From assembly GCF_002899945.2 (NCBI RefSeq), contig NZ_PPEG02000015.1:1-62128 (forward strand): a stretch of DNA of 62,128 nucleotides, read 5' to 3'. This stretch comes from Chryseobacterium viscerum (GTDB lineage Bacteria > Bacteroidota > Bacteroidia > Flavobacteriales > Weeksellaceae). Position 1 is the first letter of the stretch. Each line of letters starts with the position of its first letter. The notes under the pieces were generated by a model, which did no database searches, was not told the origin of the DNA, and worked only from the letters and a program-made list of their open reading frames with translations. Below are positions 19,552 to 28,393 of this stretch, piece after piece. Made by a program: the position numbers and the translations under genes.

Positions 19552-21080
19552 GTAACCTTTGTCTAAAGAATATAATCTATATAATCAAAAATTAACCTAA
19601 TATTTTTTTGATAAATATTAAATATTAACAATAAATACTTTCATTCTATAAGAGAAAAAAACATGTATCGTAAAATTATTGAGTAAAAATATTCATGTCA
19701 TAAAATTACAAGTTGCAATAAAATATTTTATATCCCGAAATATTATATTGGCAGCTTGTTGGAAGAATGTGAATAAAAGCATTGTTATCATTCTGTCATA
19801 AACAGGTTAATAACCTCAAGATGCACTGCAATAAATATCATTAAATAGTATGTATAGATGTTAGAGAAAAATACTCACATTATATTACCCGTTAAGAATA
19901 TGAGACAAAATACATAAAAAAACTTCTTATCAATTAAATTTAGAGTATTTTAAAATATATCTTTTTGAAAAAAAATATTTTTCTTTGCCATCTAAAAAAT
20001 TATTTAGAAATACAGAGATTGCAACCGCAAGATTTAATGGTCCTATTGGCGGGTGTGATTTTAATCTTGCAGGAATTAGATCGGACTATCTAGGAACTGG
20101 AACTACTAATTCTTCATCACTCGCTTTAAGAACCTGTGATTCTGATTAGGTTACCATTAATGAGACTTGTAATACTGGCTTTAGTATTAGTTCGCCCTCA
20201 CAAAAATTATATGTAGATGGAAATTTAAGATTAAGCAATGTGCCTATTTCTAATTTTCAGTCCGCAGATATCTTTGCTTTTCAGGAAAATGCAACTTGGA
20301 CAATAAAAGCTGATATGCCTAATGCTACTACAACTTATGCTCAACCAAATTTCTCTTGGATCATTCGACTACTTTACCTACGCAATCGATTGGGTTTGGA
20401 GGATCGTCATTTGGTACAGCTACTTCGTCACCTGTACCATAATTTTATTTAAATATACTTAAAAAGCCAATTTTTCCAATACCAGCTCTTTACGATTTTA
20501 CATTCTGACTCCTACTGTAGTGGTTTCATTGGCAACCAATGACTTATTGCGCTTAACAACATTTAAAACTTTTTGATATTAATGGAAATTCTTAACTAGG
20601 AAAAAGAGCTTATAGATTAGGAATAACAAAACCTTAAACTTATCATCTTCAAAGTATTCTTTATTTTTGGCATAATTGATAATGTATTACTTACAGCAAA
20701 ATTTAAAAGTTGTTTCTGATAATTTTCAGAAATAACTTTTATTTTTAACCATATTAGCATTAAGAGCAGATTATCAAAATCTGCCCGAAAATAAAAATCA
20801 GTTTTTAATTATCGATCATGTAAAACAAATGATCGATAAAAAATATTTGAAGATAGGCTTGTCTTAATCCAAGACATGAATATTTATTTAAATACTTCAA
20901 AAATTCTTTCTAAATCTTCTACAAAGTATTTCGATATTTCTTCGGTTATTGGAACAAGACCAGAAAATCAGAAATATGATATTAATTGATAGTTAGTGTA
21001 CTTCAGCCAAATTCCACTTTGTTAAACGTAAAATAAAGACTAAGATTTTAGTTAATAAGTTACGACAATCAAATCTAATA
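19552..21080. other. 1.5-kb gene-free region with a decayed surface-protein gene
   Basis: It contains the remnant at about 19,998-20,442. Beyond it, about 20,640-20,990, there are short rightward fragments ('ADYQNLPENKNQFLIIDH' and 'NIYLNTSKILSKSSTKYFD') broken by stops that I cannot assign. No RNA gene is seen. Confidence 0.4.
19998..20442 (+). pseudogene. Decayed surface protein gene related to the one at 939-1964
   Basis: Read rightward, the frame gives 'ARFNGPIGGCDFNLAG', hits a TAG, resumes with 'QKLYVDGNLRLSNVP' and 'SADIFAFQENATWTIKAD', then slips frame and ends 'GFGGSSFGTATSSPVP'. The middle parallels 'SSVFAFISGTTWRLTAD' and the end parallels 'LGGSNTGAAAATPAGL' of the intact protein at 939. 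There is no start or signal peptide, and there is at least one stop and one frameshift. Confidence 0.6.
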
Positions 21081-21707
21081 TTAAGTTTGCTGTGGCTTAG
21101 CGTATTTCATTCTAGTAATTAATTGGGTGGTGTGATAACCGTCAAGAGAAGAGCCGGCAATGGTTCCTGCCCTTTCAATATCAATAATACCAGTTTCTTC
21201 CCAAATTTCGCCGGGGAAATACAAATCCACAATTTCACCAACAATCAATTGCGTACCATTGCTTTTGATAGAAACAATTTCTTTCAATAGTAAACTCATT
21301 TGTACATTCGACTCTAAAACAAAAGGCGCTTCAAAATTATTTTTGTAATCGATATTCAGTCCGGCAGCATCAAATTCTGACTGTTCTCGCTTATATCGTG
21401 CAGATGTTTGGTGTGACTTTTCAAAAATATCCTTATTAACGTGGTTAATTGTATAATAGCTTGTTTGCTTTATATTTTCCAATGTGTGTCTTTCAACGGA
21501 ATCGGGGCGGGAAATAAACCCCATCAAAGCAGGATTCGCCCCAATGTGCATCACCGAATTAAAGATAGCAAGATTGGTTTGTCCTTCTTTGTTGATGGTT
21601 CCAATTAGATTAAGACTTTTAAAGCCGCTCAGTGAATTGATCATTGCAGTTCTTTTCCTTTCCTCTAAATCGGCTATCTGCTGATTGGTAAAATGAGTTA
21701 ACATCAA
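21081..21707 (-). CDS. Flavin reductase-like protein (FMN-binding split barrel)
   Basis: A 208-residue protein that fits the flavin reductase-like family. About residues 25-180 form the split-barrel domain, with 'SGFKSLNLIGTINKEGQTNLA', the FMN-contacting 'SVMHIGANPALMGFISRP', and 'TIAGSSLDGYH' near the end. Members bind FMN and supply reduced flavin or act on unknown substrates. The first of the two Met codons or the second (MLTHF) could be the start. It is intact, unlike the next four genes to the right. No operon partner is close. Confidence 0.8.
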   Translation of the reverse strand: MMLTHFTNQQIADLEERKRTAMINSLSGFKSLNLIGTINKEGQTNLAIFNSVMHIGANPALMGFISRPDSVERHTLENIKQTSYYTINHVNKDIFEKSHQTSARYKREQSEFDAAGLNIDYKNNFEAPFVLESNVQMSLLLKEIVSIKSNGTQLIVGEIVDLYFPGEIWEETGIIDIERAGTIAGSSLDGYHTTQLITRMKYAKPQQT

Positions 21708-21895
21708 TTATTTTGATTTAAAATTTTTAATTAAATATACTATCTGGTTTTCCATATTGGTTTTGAAAGTTCTTTCCAATTTACGAACTCATTTCATTAA
21801 TTGATCGGAAAATTCACAAGACTTGGTATGGAAAACATCTAACTTTCTTTTATCAATTATAAAGAGAGATCTCAAAAAACGAAAACATGGAAATA

Positions 21896-22665
21896 TTAGC
21901 TTTCAAAACCCGGTTCTTTTTTTAACATTTGAAAAAAAGCATTGACAAAAAGAAATATTGCCGTGATGATGGCCGAAATATAGACCTGTTGATTGGAATA
22001 TTGATTTGCTACCGCAATAGCAACTAATGCCCAAACAGCAACTAAAGCAAATGCGATCATATTCAGCTTCCAAACCATATACAAATTGATAATGGCTGCA
22101 ACGATAAACATTACTATAGTCCAGACAGTTTCCGAAATTCCAAACCCTGACCATTGTATTTTTTTCAAGTATGCTGCTATATCTGCAATCAAAGCGACGG
22201 AGATCCAACCTGAGTAGATATAAAAGGGCAGGCGAAGGAAAATTGTTGTTTTTAAGTCACTAGATTTTATCAGATCCAGGTTATTACCAATAATTTTAAG
22301 CAAAGAGATAAACAAGAGAACCATAATCGGAATGGTAAGAAAAGTATATTCATACAACCAGGTAAATACCCATAGACTATTCGCGATACAGGAAATAACA
22401 AACCACCATCCAACATTTAGAATAGTCTGCTCCTTAGCATCTGTATTTTTTTTAAAGGACCGAAATAAATCACAAAACCAAGAAGCCCCAGGTAAATAAG
22501 ACCCCAAATAGAAAAAGCATATCCAGCAGGAGTAAAAAGATTCTGAAACTTGGCTGAAATGGTTGCCATAGTTTCATTATTTAAAATTCCGGTGTTGGAG
22601 AGATAGTTGATGCCAATTGTTACAACCAGAGCAACCGTATTTAAAATTTGAAATCGTCTTGTCAT
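21896..22665 (-). pseudogene. TspO/MBR-like tryptophan-rich membrane protein, split by a frameshift in an A8 run
   Basis: Two overlapping leftward frames make one protein. The first gives 'MTRRFQILNTVALVVTIGI...FTPAGYAFSIWGLIYLGLLG'. The second continues with 'KKNTDAKEQTILNVGWWFVI' to the end, with several hydrophobic helices and many Trp. The join is at eight A (coding strand, about 22,446-22,453). One extra A, or a -1 ribosomal slip on the A-run, would restore a ~255-residue protein. The 'FTPAGYAFSIWGLIY' phrase fits the TspO/MBR family, which binds porphyrin-like ligands. It may be a true pseudogene, a phase-variable gene or a base-calling error. Confidence 0.65.
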
Positions 22666-22876
22666 CGTATATTTTTTAGAAAGAAACATCAAGATTTTAT
22701 TTTTCAGTTAAATTAATCAAATTTCATCAAGCTAAGGAACTCCATAAACAAAGTTTAATAATTTTTAAACTCTATCACATTATAAAGAATACACCAATGA
22801 ATACACTTTTTTATAGTAAATCGCTAAAAAAAATGTAATTTTAAGAATCATTCAATCATATTTGGATTGCTCACCC

Positions 22877-23445
22877 ATGTATTCAATTCTTGAAAAATTT
22901 ATCCGGAGTAGAAGTGATATCTCTTTAGAAAAACTTGAGATTATAAATCCTTCTTTAAACCCCTTAAAACAAATAGAAATGAAATACTTCTCCAATATGA
23001 TCAGGTATGCAAATGGTATTACTTTATTAATAAAGGCTGTATCCGTTTATTCACAACCACAAAAGAGGGTACAGACAGTTCCAGATATTTCGCTTTTGAA
23101 GGAAATTTTGCAACGGCTTTGCTGAGTTTTATTGATCAAAAGCCCGCGAGAGAATATCTACAAACGATTGAAAATTCAGAATTGATTTGTATTTCGAGGA
23201 AGGACTTTTATCATCTCGTTGAAACAATACCTGAGTTTGCAAAAATATATACTGAAATTTTGGAGCTCGGATTCATCATCGCACAAAAGAGGATTTATGG
23301 TTTTCAAGGGTTTGACGCATTAGATAAAATAAAATGGTTAATTGAATACCAGCCGCAACTTCTACGTCGGGTATCCAACAGGATGGTCGCTTCTTATCTA
23401 ATAATATCCCCTTCAACCCTTAGCAAAATAAAATCAAAATTATAA
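22877..23445 (+). pseudogene. Crp/Fnr-family regulator, frameshifted
   Basis: The start frame gives 'MYSILEKFIRSRSDISLEKL'. A one-base loss at about 22,965 (in AAACCCC) throws it out of frame, and the other frame then runs 'NEILLQYDQVCKWYYFINKG', 'CIRLFTTTKEGTDSSRYFAF' and on through 'LSFIDQKPAREYLQ' to the C-terminal HTH 'MVASYLIISPSTLSKIKSKL'. Joined, it is a ~190-residue short-type Crp/Fnr protein like many in flavobacteria. It is divergent from the TspO-like gene. Either inactive or misassembled at one base. Confidence 0.7.
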
Positions 23446-23471
23446 AAACGTTGACATAGGGCAACGTTTTT
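23444..23471. terminator. Terminator hairpin after the Crp/Fnr pseudogene
   Basis: AAAAACGTTG (23,444-23,453) and CAACGTTTTT (23,462-23,471) pair perfectly over 10 bp with an 8-base loop. The stem overlaps the stop codon of the regulator remnant. Confidence 0.75.
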
Positions 23472-23486
23472 GATTTTTAGGGTTTC

Positions 23487-23494
23487 TAACTTTG
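23487..23494 (+). promoter_or_regulatory. Candidate -7 box TAACTTTG for the GlcG-like gene
   Basis: An exact TAnnTTTG match 12 bases before the ATG at 23,507, so the transcript would have a leader of only a few bases. The preceding terminator makes an independent promoter here sensible. Confidence 0.45.
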
Positions 23495-23506
23495 CAAAAA
23501 AGCTTT

Positions 23507-24028
23507 ATGAAAACACCACTTTTGCTTCTACTGCTCAGTTCATCTATTGTCTTTGGATAAAACAAGACTGAAAAAACGATACCACACTCCCCTACTAATG
23601 AATATGTAAAGTCTGTTAATAATTTAAGTACCGAAGCAGCACTAGAATTGGCAAAACGCATTTCAAAAGCAGCATCTACAAAAAATAAAAACGTTTCTAT
23701 CGCATTATTGGATGCTTCGGGAACAACCATCCTACTGCTCCGCGGCAACGGTGTCGGACCTCACAATACGGAAGCATCACGGAGAAAAGCTTACACGGCC
23801 TTATCTACGAAAACACCCACCCTTTTGTTACTGAGAAATGCGGAAAACAATCCTGACACAAAAAATCTGAATTCACTTCCTGAGCTACTGCTATTAGGAA
23901 TGCCCATTTGGTACAAAGGTGAAATTATCGGCAGTGTAGGTGTATCAGGTGGTGGCAGTCCGGATAATGATCATTGGATCGCTCAATCTGCATCCATACC
24001 TGAAATCGGAATCACCACTACAAAATAG
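23507..24028 (+). pseudogene. GlcG/HbpS-family (DUF336) heme-binding-like protein with a nonsense codon
   Basis: The frame starts MKTPLLLLLLSSSIVFG, a signal peptide, then has TAA, then stays open for 156 codons. CAA (Gln) is expected at this place, as in other signal peptides of this organism ('F.Q' at the cleavage site), so one C-to-T change explains it. The body ('AAKRISKAA'-like helix, 'VSIALLDASGTTILLLRGNG' and 'GSVGVSGGGSPDNDHWIAQ') is the GlcG/HbpS fold. An internal start (23,648) would give a cytoplasmic form. It precedes the HIU hydrolase gene by 24 bases. Confidence 0.7.
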
Positions 24029-24052
24029 TTTGAATTTAAAATAATAAGAAAA

Positions 24053-24459
24053 ATGAAATCATTAATCTTGACCATCCTTTTCGCACTTTTGTCCATTGGG
24101 ACTTTTGCCCAGAAAAATAATTTTCAGTTGTCAAGTCATATTTTGGATGTATCTAAAGGGCTGCCTGTTTCAGGAGTCAAAATAAAATTAGAAAAGTTTA
24201 ATAAGCAATCTAAAATCTGTTCTTTCGTAGATGAAAAAAATACAGATTCAAATGGCAGGATATCGGATTTTCTACCCTCCGAAAAAGATAATCTTGGCAT
24301 TTTCAAATTGACCTACTACACCAGCGATTATTTCAAAAAAACAATATAGAAAGTTTTTATCCATTTATTGAGTTGGTGTTCGAAATCAGAGATAAAAATC
24401 ATTACCACGTTCCGATTACACTTTCTGCTTATGGCTATTCTACATACAGAGGGAGTTAA
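24053..24459 (+). pseudogene. Secreted 5-hydroxyisourate hydrolase-like (transthyretin-related) protein, frameshifted
   Basis: A signal peptide (ending 'GTFAQ') is followed by 'FQLSSHILDVSKGLPVSGVK', the N-terminal signature of HIU hydrolases, and 'TDSNGRI' with the catalytic Arg. At an A7 run (about 24,338-24,344) the frame ends. One more A would continue it as 'NNIESFYPFIELVFEIRD', 'HYHVPITLSAYGYSTYRGS', ending in the invariant YRGS tail. The family hydrolyses 5-hydroxyisourate in purine breakdown; export to the periplasm is unusual for it but occurs in Bacteroidota. Confidence 0.75.
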
Positions 24460-24587
24460 TTACTGAATTATTATCTCACCTATCAATAACACATGATTAC
24501 AATTGAATGCCAACTTAAGCTTCGTAATACATAATGCAGTAATCTAGTAATTACAAAAAAATAACTTTATCTTCTAAAATTAAAGAT

Positions 24588-24857
24588 ATGGAAAATATTA
24601 CGAGTGCAGATCTATATGATCTAAAAATCGAGATTATTAATGAGTTCAAAAAAATTGTCGCTGAAGAGATTTTTAAGCATTCTTCCGCTGAAAATGAATT
24701 CGAATGGCTACGAAGTAAGTCAATCAGGAAAATTATGAATATTGCCCCAGCAACTTTACAAAACCTGCGTATTAGTGAGAAAATAAGGTATAAAAAAGTA
24801 ATGGGTTCTTACTATTACAACAAAAAGGATCTTTATAAACTATTTGAATCTGAATAA
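24588..24857 (+). CDS. Small helix-turn-helix protein of a mobile element (pair 1, first gene)
   Basis: An 89-residue protein with a helix-turn-helix core, 'LRSKSIRKIMNIAPATLQNL', then 'YKKVMGSYYYNKKDLYKLFE', which resembles the excisionase/MerR-type winged helix of Bacteroidota mobile elements. It overlaps the next gene by 14 bases, so the two are translationally linked. A diverged paralogue pair lies at 29,725-30,304. It probably regulates integration, excision or transfer, but this is inference from its neighbours. Confidence 0.65.
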   Translation: MENITSADLYDLKIEIINEFKKIVAEEIFKHSSAENEFEWLRSKSIRKIMNIAPATLQNLRISEKIRYKKVMGSYYYNKKDLYKLFESE

Positions 24858-25137
24858 TATGGATAGTAAATGGATTAATTTCTTGCAAAAAATTTCCGAT
24901 GATAAAAGACTGAATGTATGGCATATTGCTATTATTGTAGCAATTATTCAAATTGCAATTGCCCAGGATGATAAAAATAGAATTAGAATTAGTCGCAGTA
25001 AACTGATGAAAAAATCACATATCAAAACCATTCCAACGTATCACAAATATTTTAAAGAATTACAGCTTTTCGGCTATACAAAATACACACCCTCCTATCA
25101 TCCAAAAGGCAGGAGTTGCATTGAGATATTCTACTAA
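24844..25137 (+). CDS. Small winged-helix-like partner protein (pair 1, second gene)
   Basis: A 97-residue protein with 'RLNVWHIAIIVAIIQIAIAQ' (a helix, not clearly membrane-spanning) and 'IRISRSKLMKKSHIKTIPTY', 'HKYFKELQLFGYTKYTPSYHP', which reads like a DNA-binding winged helix. The start could be the first Met or MDSKW five codons later. It ends a little earlier than its paralogue at 29,978. Such proteins follow HTH genes in flavobacterial integrated elements; I know no function. Confidence 0.6.
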   Translation: MNLNNMDSKWINFLQKISDDKRLNVWHIAIIVAIIQIAIAQDDKNRIRISRSKLMKKSHIKTIPTYHKYFKELQLFGYTKYTPSYHPKGRSCIEIFY

Positions 25138-25210
25138 TTTTTTTTGGAAATTTTAAGATATCAAAACTCACTAATATTTCAGGTCGTCCTCCTCCAATTT
25201 AATAAAAAAA

Positions 25211-25223
25211 AATCCGTTAAATT
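25211..25223. terminator. Left half of a terminator hairpin split by the IS3 element (right half 26,658-26,675)
   Basis: AATCCGTTAAAT on the left of the element is the exact inverse of ATTTAACGGATT on its right, and both are followed outward by A/T-runs. With the element and one copy of ATT removed, the site reads as a perfect 15-bp stem with the loop TTTC, a classic bidirectional terminator between the convergent HTH pair and the integrase gene. Confidence 0.7.
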
Positions 25224-25251
25224 TAGACTGCACCCCAAAGTTTAGACAAAA

Positions 25252-26110
25252 TTAAACAATATTATTATATGAAAGAGTTCGGTACTGTACCGGACTCTTT
25301 CCTTTTAGATTAAGTCTTATCCTGTCGTTGTTGTAGTAATTAATATATTCCTTTATTTCCTTTTTGAGTTCATCAATGGTTTTAAATTTCTTAGTGTAGA
25401 ACATTTCAGATTTTAAAGTCCCAAAGAAGTTTTCTATTACCGCATTATCCAGGCAGTTTCCTTTGCGGGACATACTTTGGATAATTCCTTTTTCTTTTAA
25501 CAGATGCTGATAGGCTTTCATCTGATATTGCCAGCCTTGATCAGAGTGGATAATGAGGTTTTCAAGTATTCTTGATTTTTCTAAACCCCTTTTTGAGCAT
25601 ATTTATGACCTGTGCAAAAACAGGTCTTTCCAAGAGATCGTAACTCACGATCTCGCCGTTGTACAGATCAATTATCGGTGAAAGGTATAATTTACTGCCC
25701 GAGACGTTAAATTCTGTCACATCAGTGGCCCATTTTCTGTTGGGCAGATCTGCCTTAAAGTTCCTCTCAAGAATATTTGGCGCTATCCTGCCTTGCTCTC
25801 CCCGGTAAGATCTGTATTTTTTAACCCTAATGATACTTTTCAATCCCAGGGTCTTCATTAATCTCAATACCGTTTTATGATTGATTATAATTCCTTGTTG
25901 TTTCATGACCAAAGTGATACGACGGTATCCCAACCGTCCTTTATGCCTATGATAAATCTGTTTTATCAAAGCTTTTATCTCTCCATATTTATCCTTTTTC
26001 TTAAGTACTTTCTGATGGTAATAGAAACTGCTTCTGGCCATACCTGTACAATCCAGAAGGACCGACAGATCATATTTTCGCCTTAATCCTTCGATGGCCT
26101 CTGTTTGTTC
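25252..26110 (-). pseudogene. IS3-family transposase OrfB (DDE integrase), frameshifted
   Basis: The upstream part reads from 'EQTEAIEGLRRKYDLSVLL' through 'KGRLGYRRITLVMKQQGI' to 'KWATDVTEF', which holds the first catalytic Asp, and stops at 'RKIKNT'. An extra T near 25,560 breaks the frame. The remainder in another frame has 'ENLIIHSDQGWQYQ' (second Asp) and 'NAVIENFFGTLKSE' (Glu). Removing one T restores the whole DDE core. OrfB is normally made by -1 frameshifting from OrfA, and the overlap contains AAAAAG, a usual slip site. Confidence 0.85.
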
Positions 26111-26610
26111 TTTTTGAGAGTTAAGGCGTCTAACTTTTTTAGAAAATCAATTTCGGCCCGCAGCCTTTCGTTTTCCAATAAAAGTTCTTCTTCTCGGGTT
26201 AATGGCTTATCGGACTTTCTTTTCTTACGTTTGTAATCGCTCATAATGCGGGGTCTTCCTTTGGGGGTATTCTTTAACCCTAAAATACCACTTTTTTCAT
26301 AATCCCTTTGCCAACTCAACACAGTAGACTGCGCTGCGATATCGAATAGGATACATGCTTCCCTTTGTGAGAGATGTTCTGTTTCGATGGCTTTCAAAAC
26401 TTTAATCTTGAAATTCAACGAGTAGCTCCTGTTTTTTCTTGGTTGTAGTCCCAAGGTTCCGTACTTGTTATAAAAACCGATCCACTTGCGCAGATTGCTT
26501 TCATTAAATCCTTTCTCTGTTGCTATAGATTCAATCGAACGATGAGAATTTTTGTGAAGTTTAATACATTCTAATTTGAAAGCAACGCTAAATTTTTCTT
26601 TTCTATACAT
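26083..26610 (-). CDS. IS3-family transposase OrfA
   Basis: I start it at MYRKEKFSVAFKLECIKLHK; the longer frame would extend into the inverted repeat. About 175 residues hold two helix-turn-helix segments ('SIESIATEKGFNESNLRKW' and 'SQREACILFDIAAQSTVLSW') and a C-terminal leucine-zipper-like stretch ('EEELLLENERLRAEIDFLKKL') typical of IS3 OrfA. It binds the inverted repeats. It overlaps orfB in the -1 frame. Confidence 0.85.
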   Translation of the reverse strand: MYRKEKFSVAFKLECIKLHKNSHRSIESIATEKGFNESNLRKWIGFYNKYGTLGLQPRKNRSYSLNFKIKVLKAIETEHLSQREACILFDIAAQSTVLSWQRDYEKSGILGLKNTPKGRPRIMSDYKRKKRKSDKPLTREEELLLENERLRAEIDFLKKLDALTLKKNKQRPSKD

Positions 26611-26686
26611 AAAAAATGCCCCTAAAAAGTGTCTAACTTTTTGGGGGCAGTCCAATTTTCATTTAACGGATTTTTATTGTTTAAGA

Positions 26687-28018
26687 TCATGTCATCTTTA
26701 AAATCTTACTTTTTACCAACTTAAACTCTTTTAGGATCCTAAGATCCTCTTCGGTAAGACTTTGAGAAATGCTTCCCTTGTCTGGGATTGTTTCATCATT
26801 TTTATCCAACTTCTGCTTGAGTTTCAACATTTCACTATTGACCATTTCCTGAGTTGTTAATGCATATTGCTCAGTTTGAGTAACAGAATGATGCCCCATC
26901 ATTTCCTTTACAACATTTATCGGCACACCATTTTTCAGGGTAACTGTGCTGCCGAATGTTCTTCTAGCTTTATGGGTGTTTAAGTCACCGTCTATTTCGC
27001 ATAAAATCGCAATCTCCTTCAAATATTCATTCATCCTTTGATTTGATTTTACAGGCAGCACTAGATTATATTCCTTGCAAATAGGATCATCTTTGTACTT
27101 TTTCAATATTTCAATAGCATTTTTTAACAGTGGAATATTTGTGGAGGATTTAGTTTTTTGTCGTTTCGACATAATCCACATACTGCCATCAATTTCCATT
27201 TTGATATCTTTATAAGAAAGTTGCTTAACATCTATGTATGCCAAACCAGTGTAGCATTGGAAGACAAAAATATCTCTGATTGCTGTTAAGCGCTTAGTGG
27301 AAAATATTTTATTTTCCATTACATGTAATTCATGCGTACTCAAAGGTTTTTTATCCAATTTTGTTTTTTTGGACTTAAATAATTTGAAAGGATCTTTTAT
27401 AATGATTTCCTTTGCTATTGCTCGGAGGACAATCTTCTTGAAATTGGCAATATACTTAAGCGTTGTATTATTAGAACATTTTCTTACAGTTTTTAAATAA
27501 AATTCATATTCTGTAACAAAAGTATAATCAAGCTCTCTAAATTCTATATCTTCACGCTGATAACGATGCTTAATGAACTCTTCTACATGAGATCTGGCAG
27601 TAACGTATCTTTTGTAAGTTCCGATTGCGAATTCTTTGCTGTCAACCAATTGTTGCATTTCATCGTTGTGATTTTGAAATTCTTCTAAAACCATAACCCT
27701 GGAAACATCTTTCCCCTTAATATGATCAATTATTCTTTGAGCCGTGGTAAACTGACCACTGTTATGCAGCTCAGTTCGCAATTTCGTAATGCTCAAAACA
27801 ATAGAATCTAAAAAATAATTAAGTGATCTAGCATCCTCCTTACTACCGCTAGATCTTTCAGTTTTTTGATTCCACCGGTTTAGTTCCCATCTCATCATAG
27901 TTGAAATCTCTTTTGAGATTCCGTCGACTGTAACTCTTAAATAGATTGTTCTATACGTTACTTTCTTCTTACTTGGCGACTTTAAAAAAAAGGTAATGCC
28001 AAAACTTTTCTCTAACAT
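26687..28018 (-). CDS. Tyrosine recombinase (integrase) of a mobile element
   Basis: A 443-residue integrase: an N-terminal arm-binding domain ('KKVTYRTIYLRVTVDGISKE', about 15-90), a SAM-like core-binding domain (about 110-215) and a C-terminal catalytic domain. The catalytic residues are visible: Arg in 'TAIRDIFVFQCYTGLAYIDV', 'HKARRTFGS' (His and Arg), 'GHHSVTQTEQYA' (His and the Tyr nucleophile). It is transcribed away from a tRNA-Ser 3' fragment 270 bases upstream, which looks like its attachment site. An IS3 element lies just beyond its 3' end, inside the terminator shared with the HTH pair. Confidence 0.9.
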   Translation of the reverse strand: MLEKSFGITFFLKSPSKKKVTYRTIYLRVTVDGISKEISTMMRWELNRWNQKTERSSGSKEDARSLNYFLDSIVLSITKLRTELHNSGQFTTAQRIIDHIKGKDVSRVMVLEEFQNHNDEMQQLVDSKEFAIGTYKRYVTARSHVEEFIKHRYQREDIEFRELDYTFVTEYEFYLKTVRKCSNNTTLKYIANFKKIVLRAIAKEIIIKDPFKLFKSKKTKLDKKPLSTHELHVMENKIFSTKRLTAIRDIFVFQCYTGLAYIDVKQLSYKDIKMEIDGSMWIMSKRQKTKSSTNIPLLKNAIEILKKYKDDPICKEYNLVLPVKSNQRMNEYLKEIAILCEIDGDLNTHKARRTFGSTVTLKNGVPINVVKEMMGHHSVTQTEQYALTTQEMVNSEMLKLKQKLDKNDETIPDKGSISQSLTEEDLRILKEFKLVKSKILKMT

Positions 28019-28114
28019 AATTCAAATTTTAAGTTAATAAATTTCGAATTAAATTGCTCATTAGTCAAGATGTTAATACCATTTACTAGTTTGATAATCT
28101 AATGGTTACCACCT

Positions 28115-28170
28115 ATTTTGTGGCACAGTTTCTTTTACTGGTCATTGTGCCACGATTCTGCCACAAAAAT
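28115..28170. promoter_or_regulatory. Cluster of three GTGGCA boxes between integrase gene and attachment site
   Basis: GTGGCACA (28,120-28,127) faces TGTGCCAC (28,146-28,153), and a third inverted box TGCCACA follows at 28,159-28,165; ATTTTGTGGCA and TGCCACAAAA also pair. Repeats between an integrase gene and its att site often are integrase arm sites or an autoregulatory operator. That role is inferred. Confidence 0.4.
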
Positions 28171-28211
28171 TATGCGTAATTATAAAAAATTTGAGCATCG
28201 TACAAATACAA

Positions 28212-28244
28212 AAAAAGCTGTAATTAATTAAATTACAGCTTTTT
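28212..28244. terminator. Bidirectional terminator hairpin
   Basis: AAAAAGCTGTAATT pairs perfectly with AATTACAGCTTTTT around a 5-base loop. It sits between the integrase leader and the tRNA fragment and may be the terminator of the tRNA gene whose 3' end remains. Confidence 0.8.
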
Positions 28245-28288
28245 AAATAGATTTTTGAGTGTTTTTGAAAAGTTTAGTTTTTCTACTC

Positions 28289-28315
28289 TGCGGAGAGAGA
28301 GGGATTCGAACCCCC
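28289..28315 (-). tRNA. 3' fragment of a tRNA-Ser gene (attachment-site remnant)
   Basis: Read leftward: GGGGGTTCGAATCCC and then TCTCTCTCCGCA, that is the T-arm with TTCGAAT loop, the 3' acceptor strand and a G discriminator as in tRNA-Ser. The D-arm, anticodon arm and 5' acceptor strand are missing on the 5' side. Only the 3' end being present next to an integrase gene is the usual trace of integration into a tRNA gene. Confidence 0.65.
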
Positions 28316-28393
28316 GGTCCCCTCTGTGATGCAATCTATTAACTAATTAAAAAACGAGTTATATCCTTTGAATCCAGCTAATATGGACAAATT

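Larger units (their letters stand above)
25224..26654 (-). mobile_element. IS3-family (IS150-like) insertion sequence, 1431 bp
   Basis: Its ends are imperfect inverted repeats, TAGACTGCACCCCAAAG on the left and TGGACTGCCCCCAAAAAG on the right (reverse strand), flanked by ATT on both sides as a likely 3-bp target duplication. It carries orfA and orfB in the standard order. OrfB is frameshifted, so the copy should not move by itself. It lies inside the loop of a terminator hairpin. Confidence 0.85.

Noticed and set aside
28289..28380. Complete tRNA-Ser gene
   Set aside because: Only the T-arm and 3' acceptor strand are present. The bases that should form the D- and anticodon arms do not fold.
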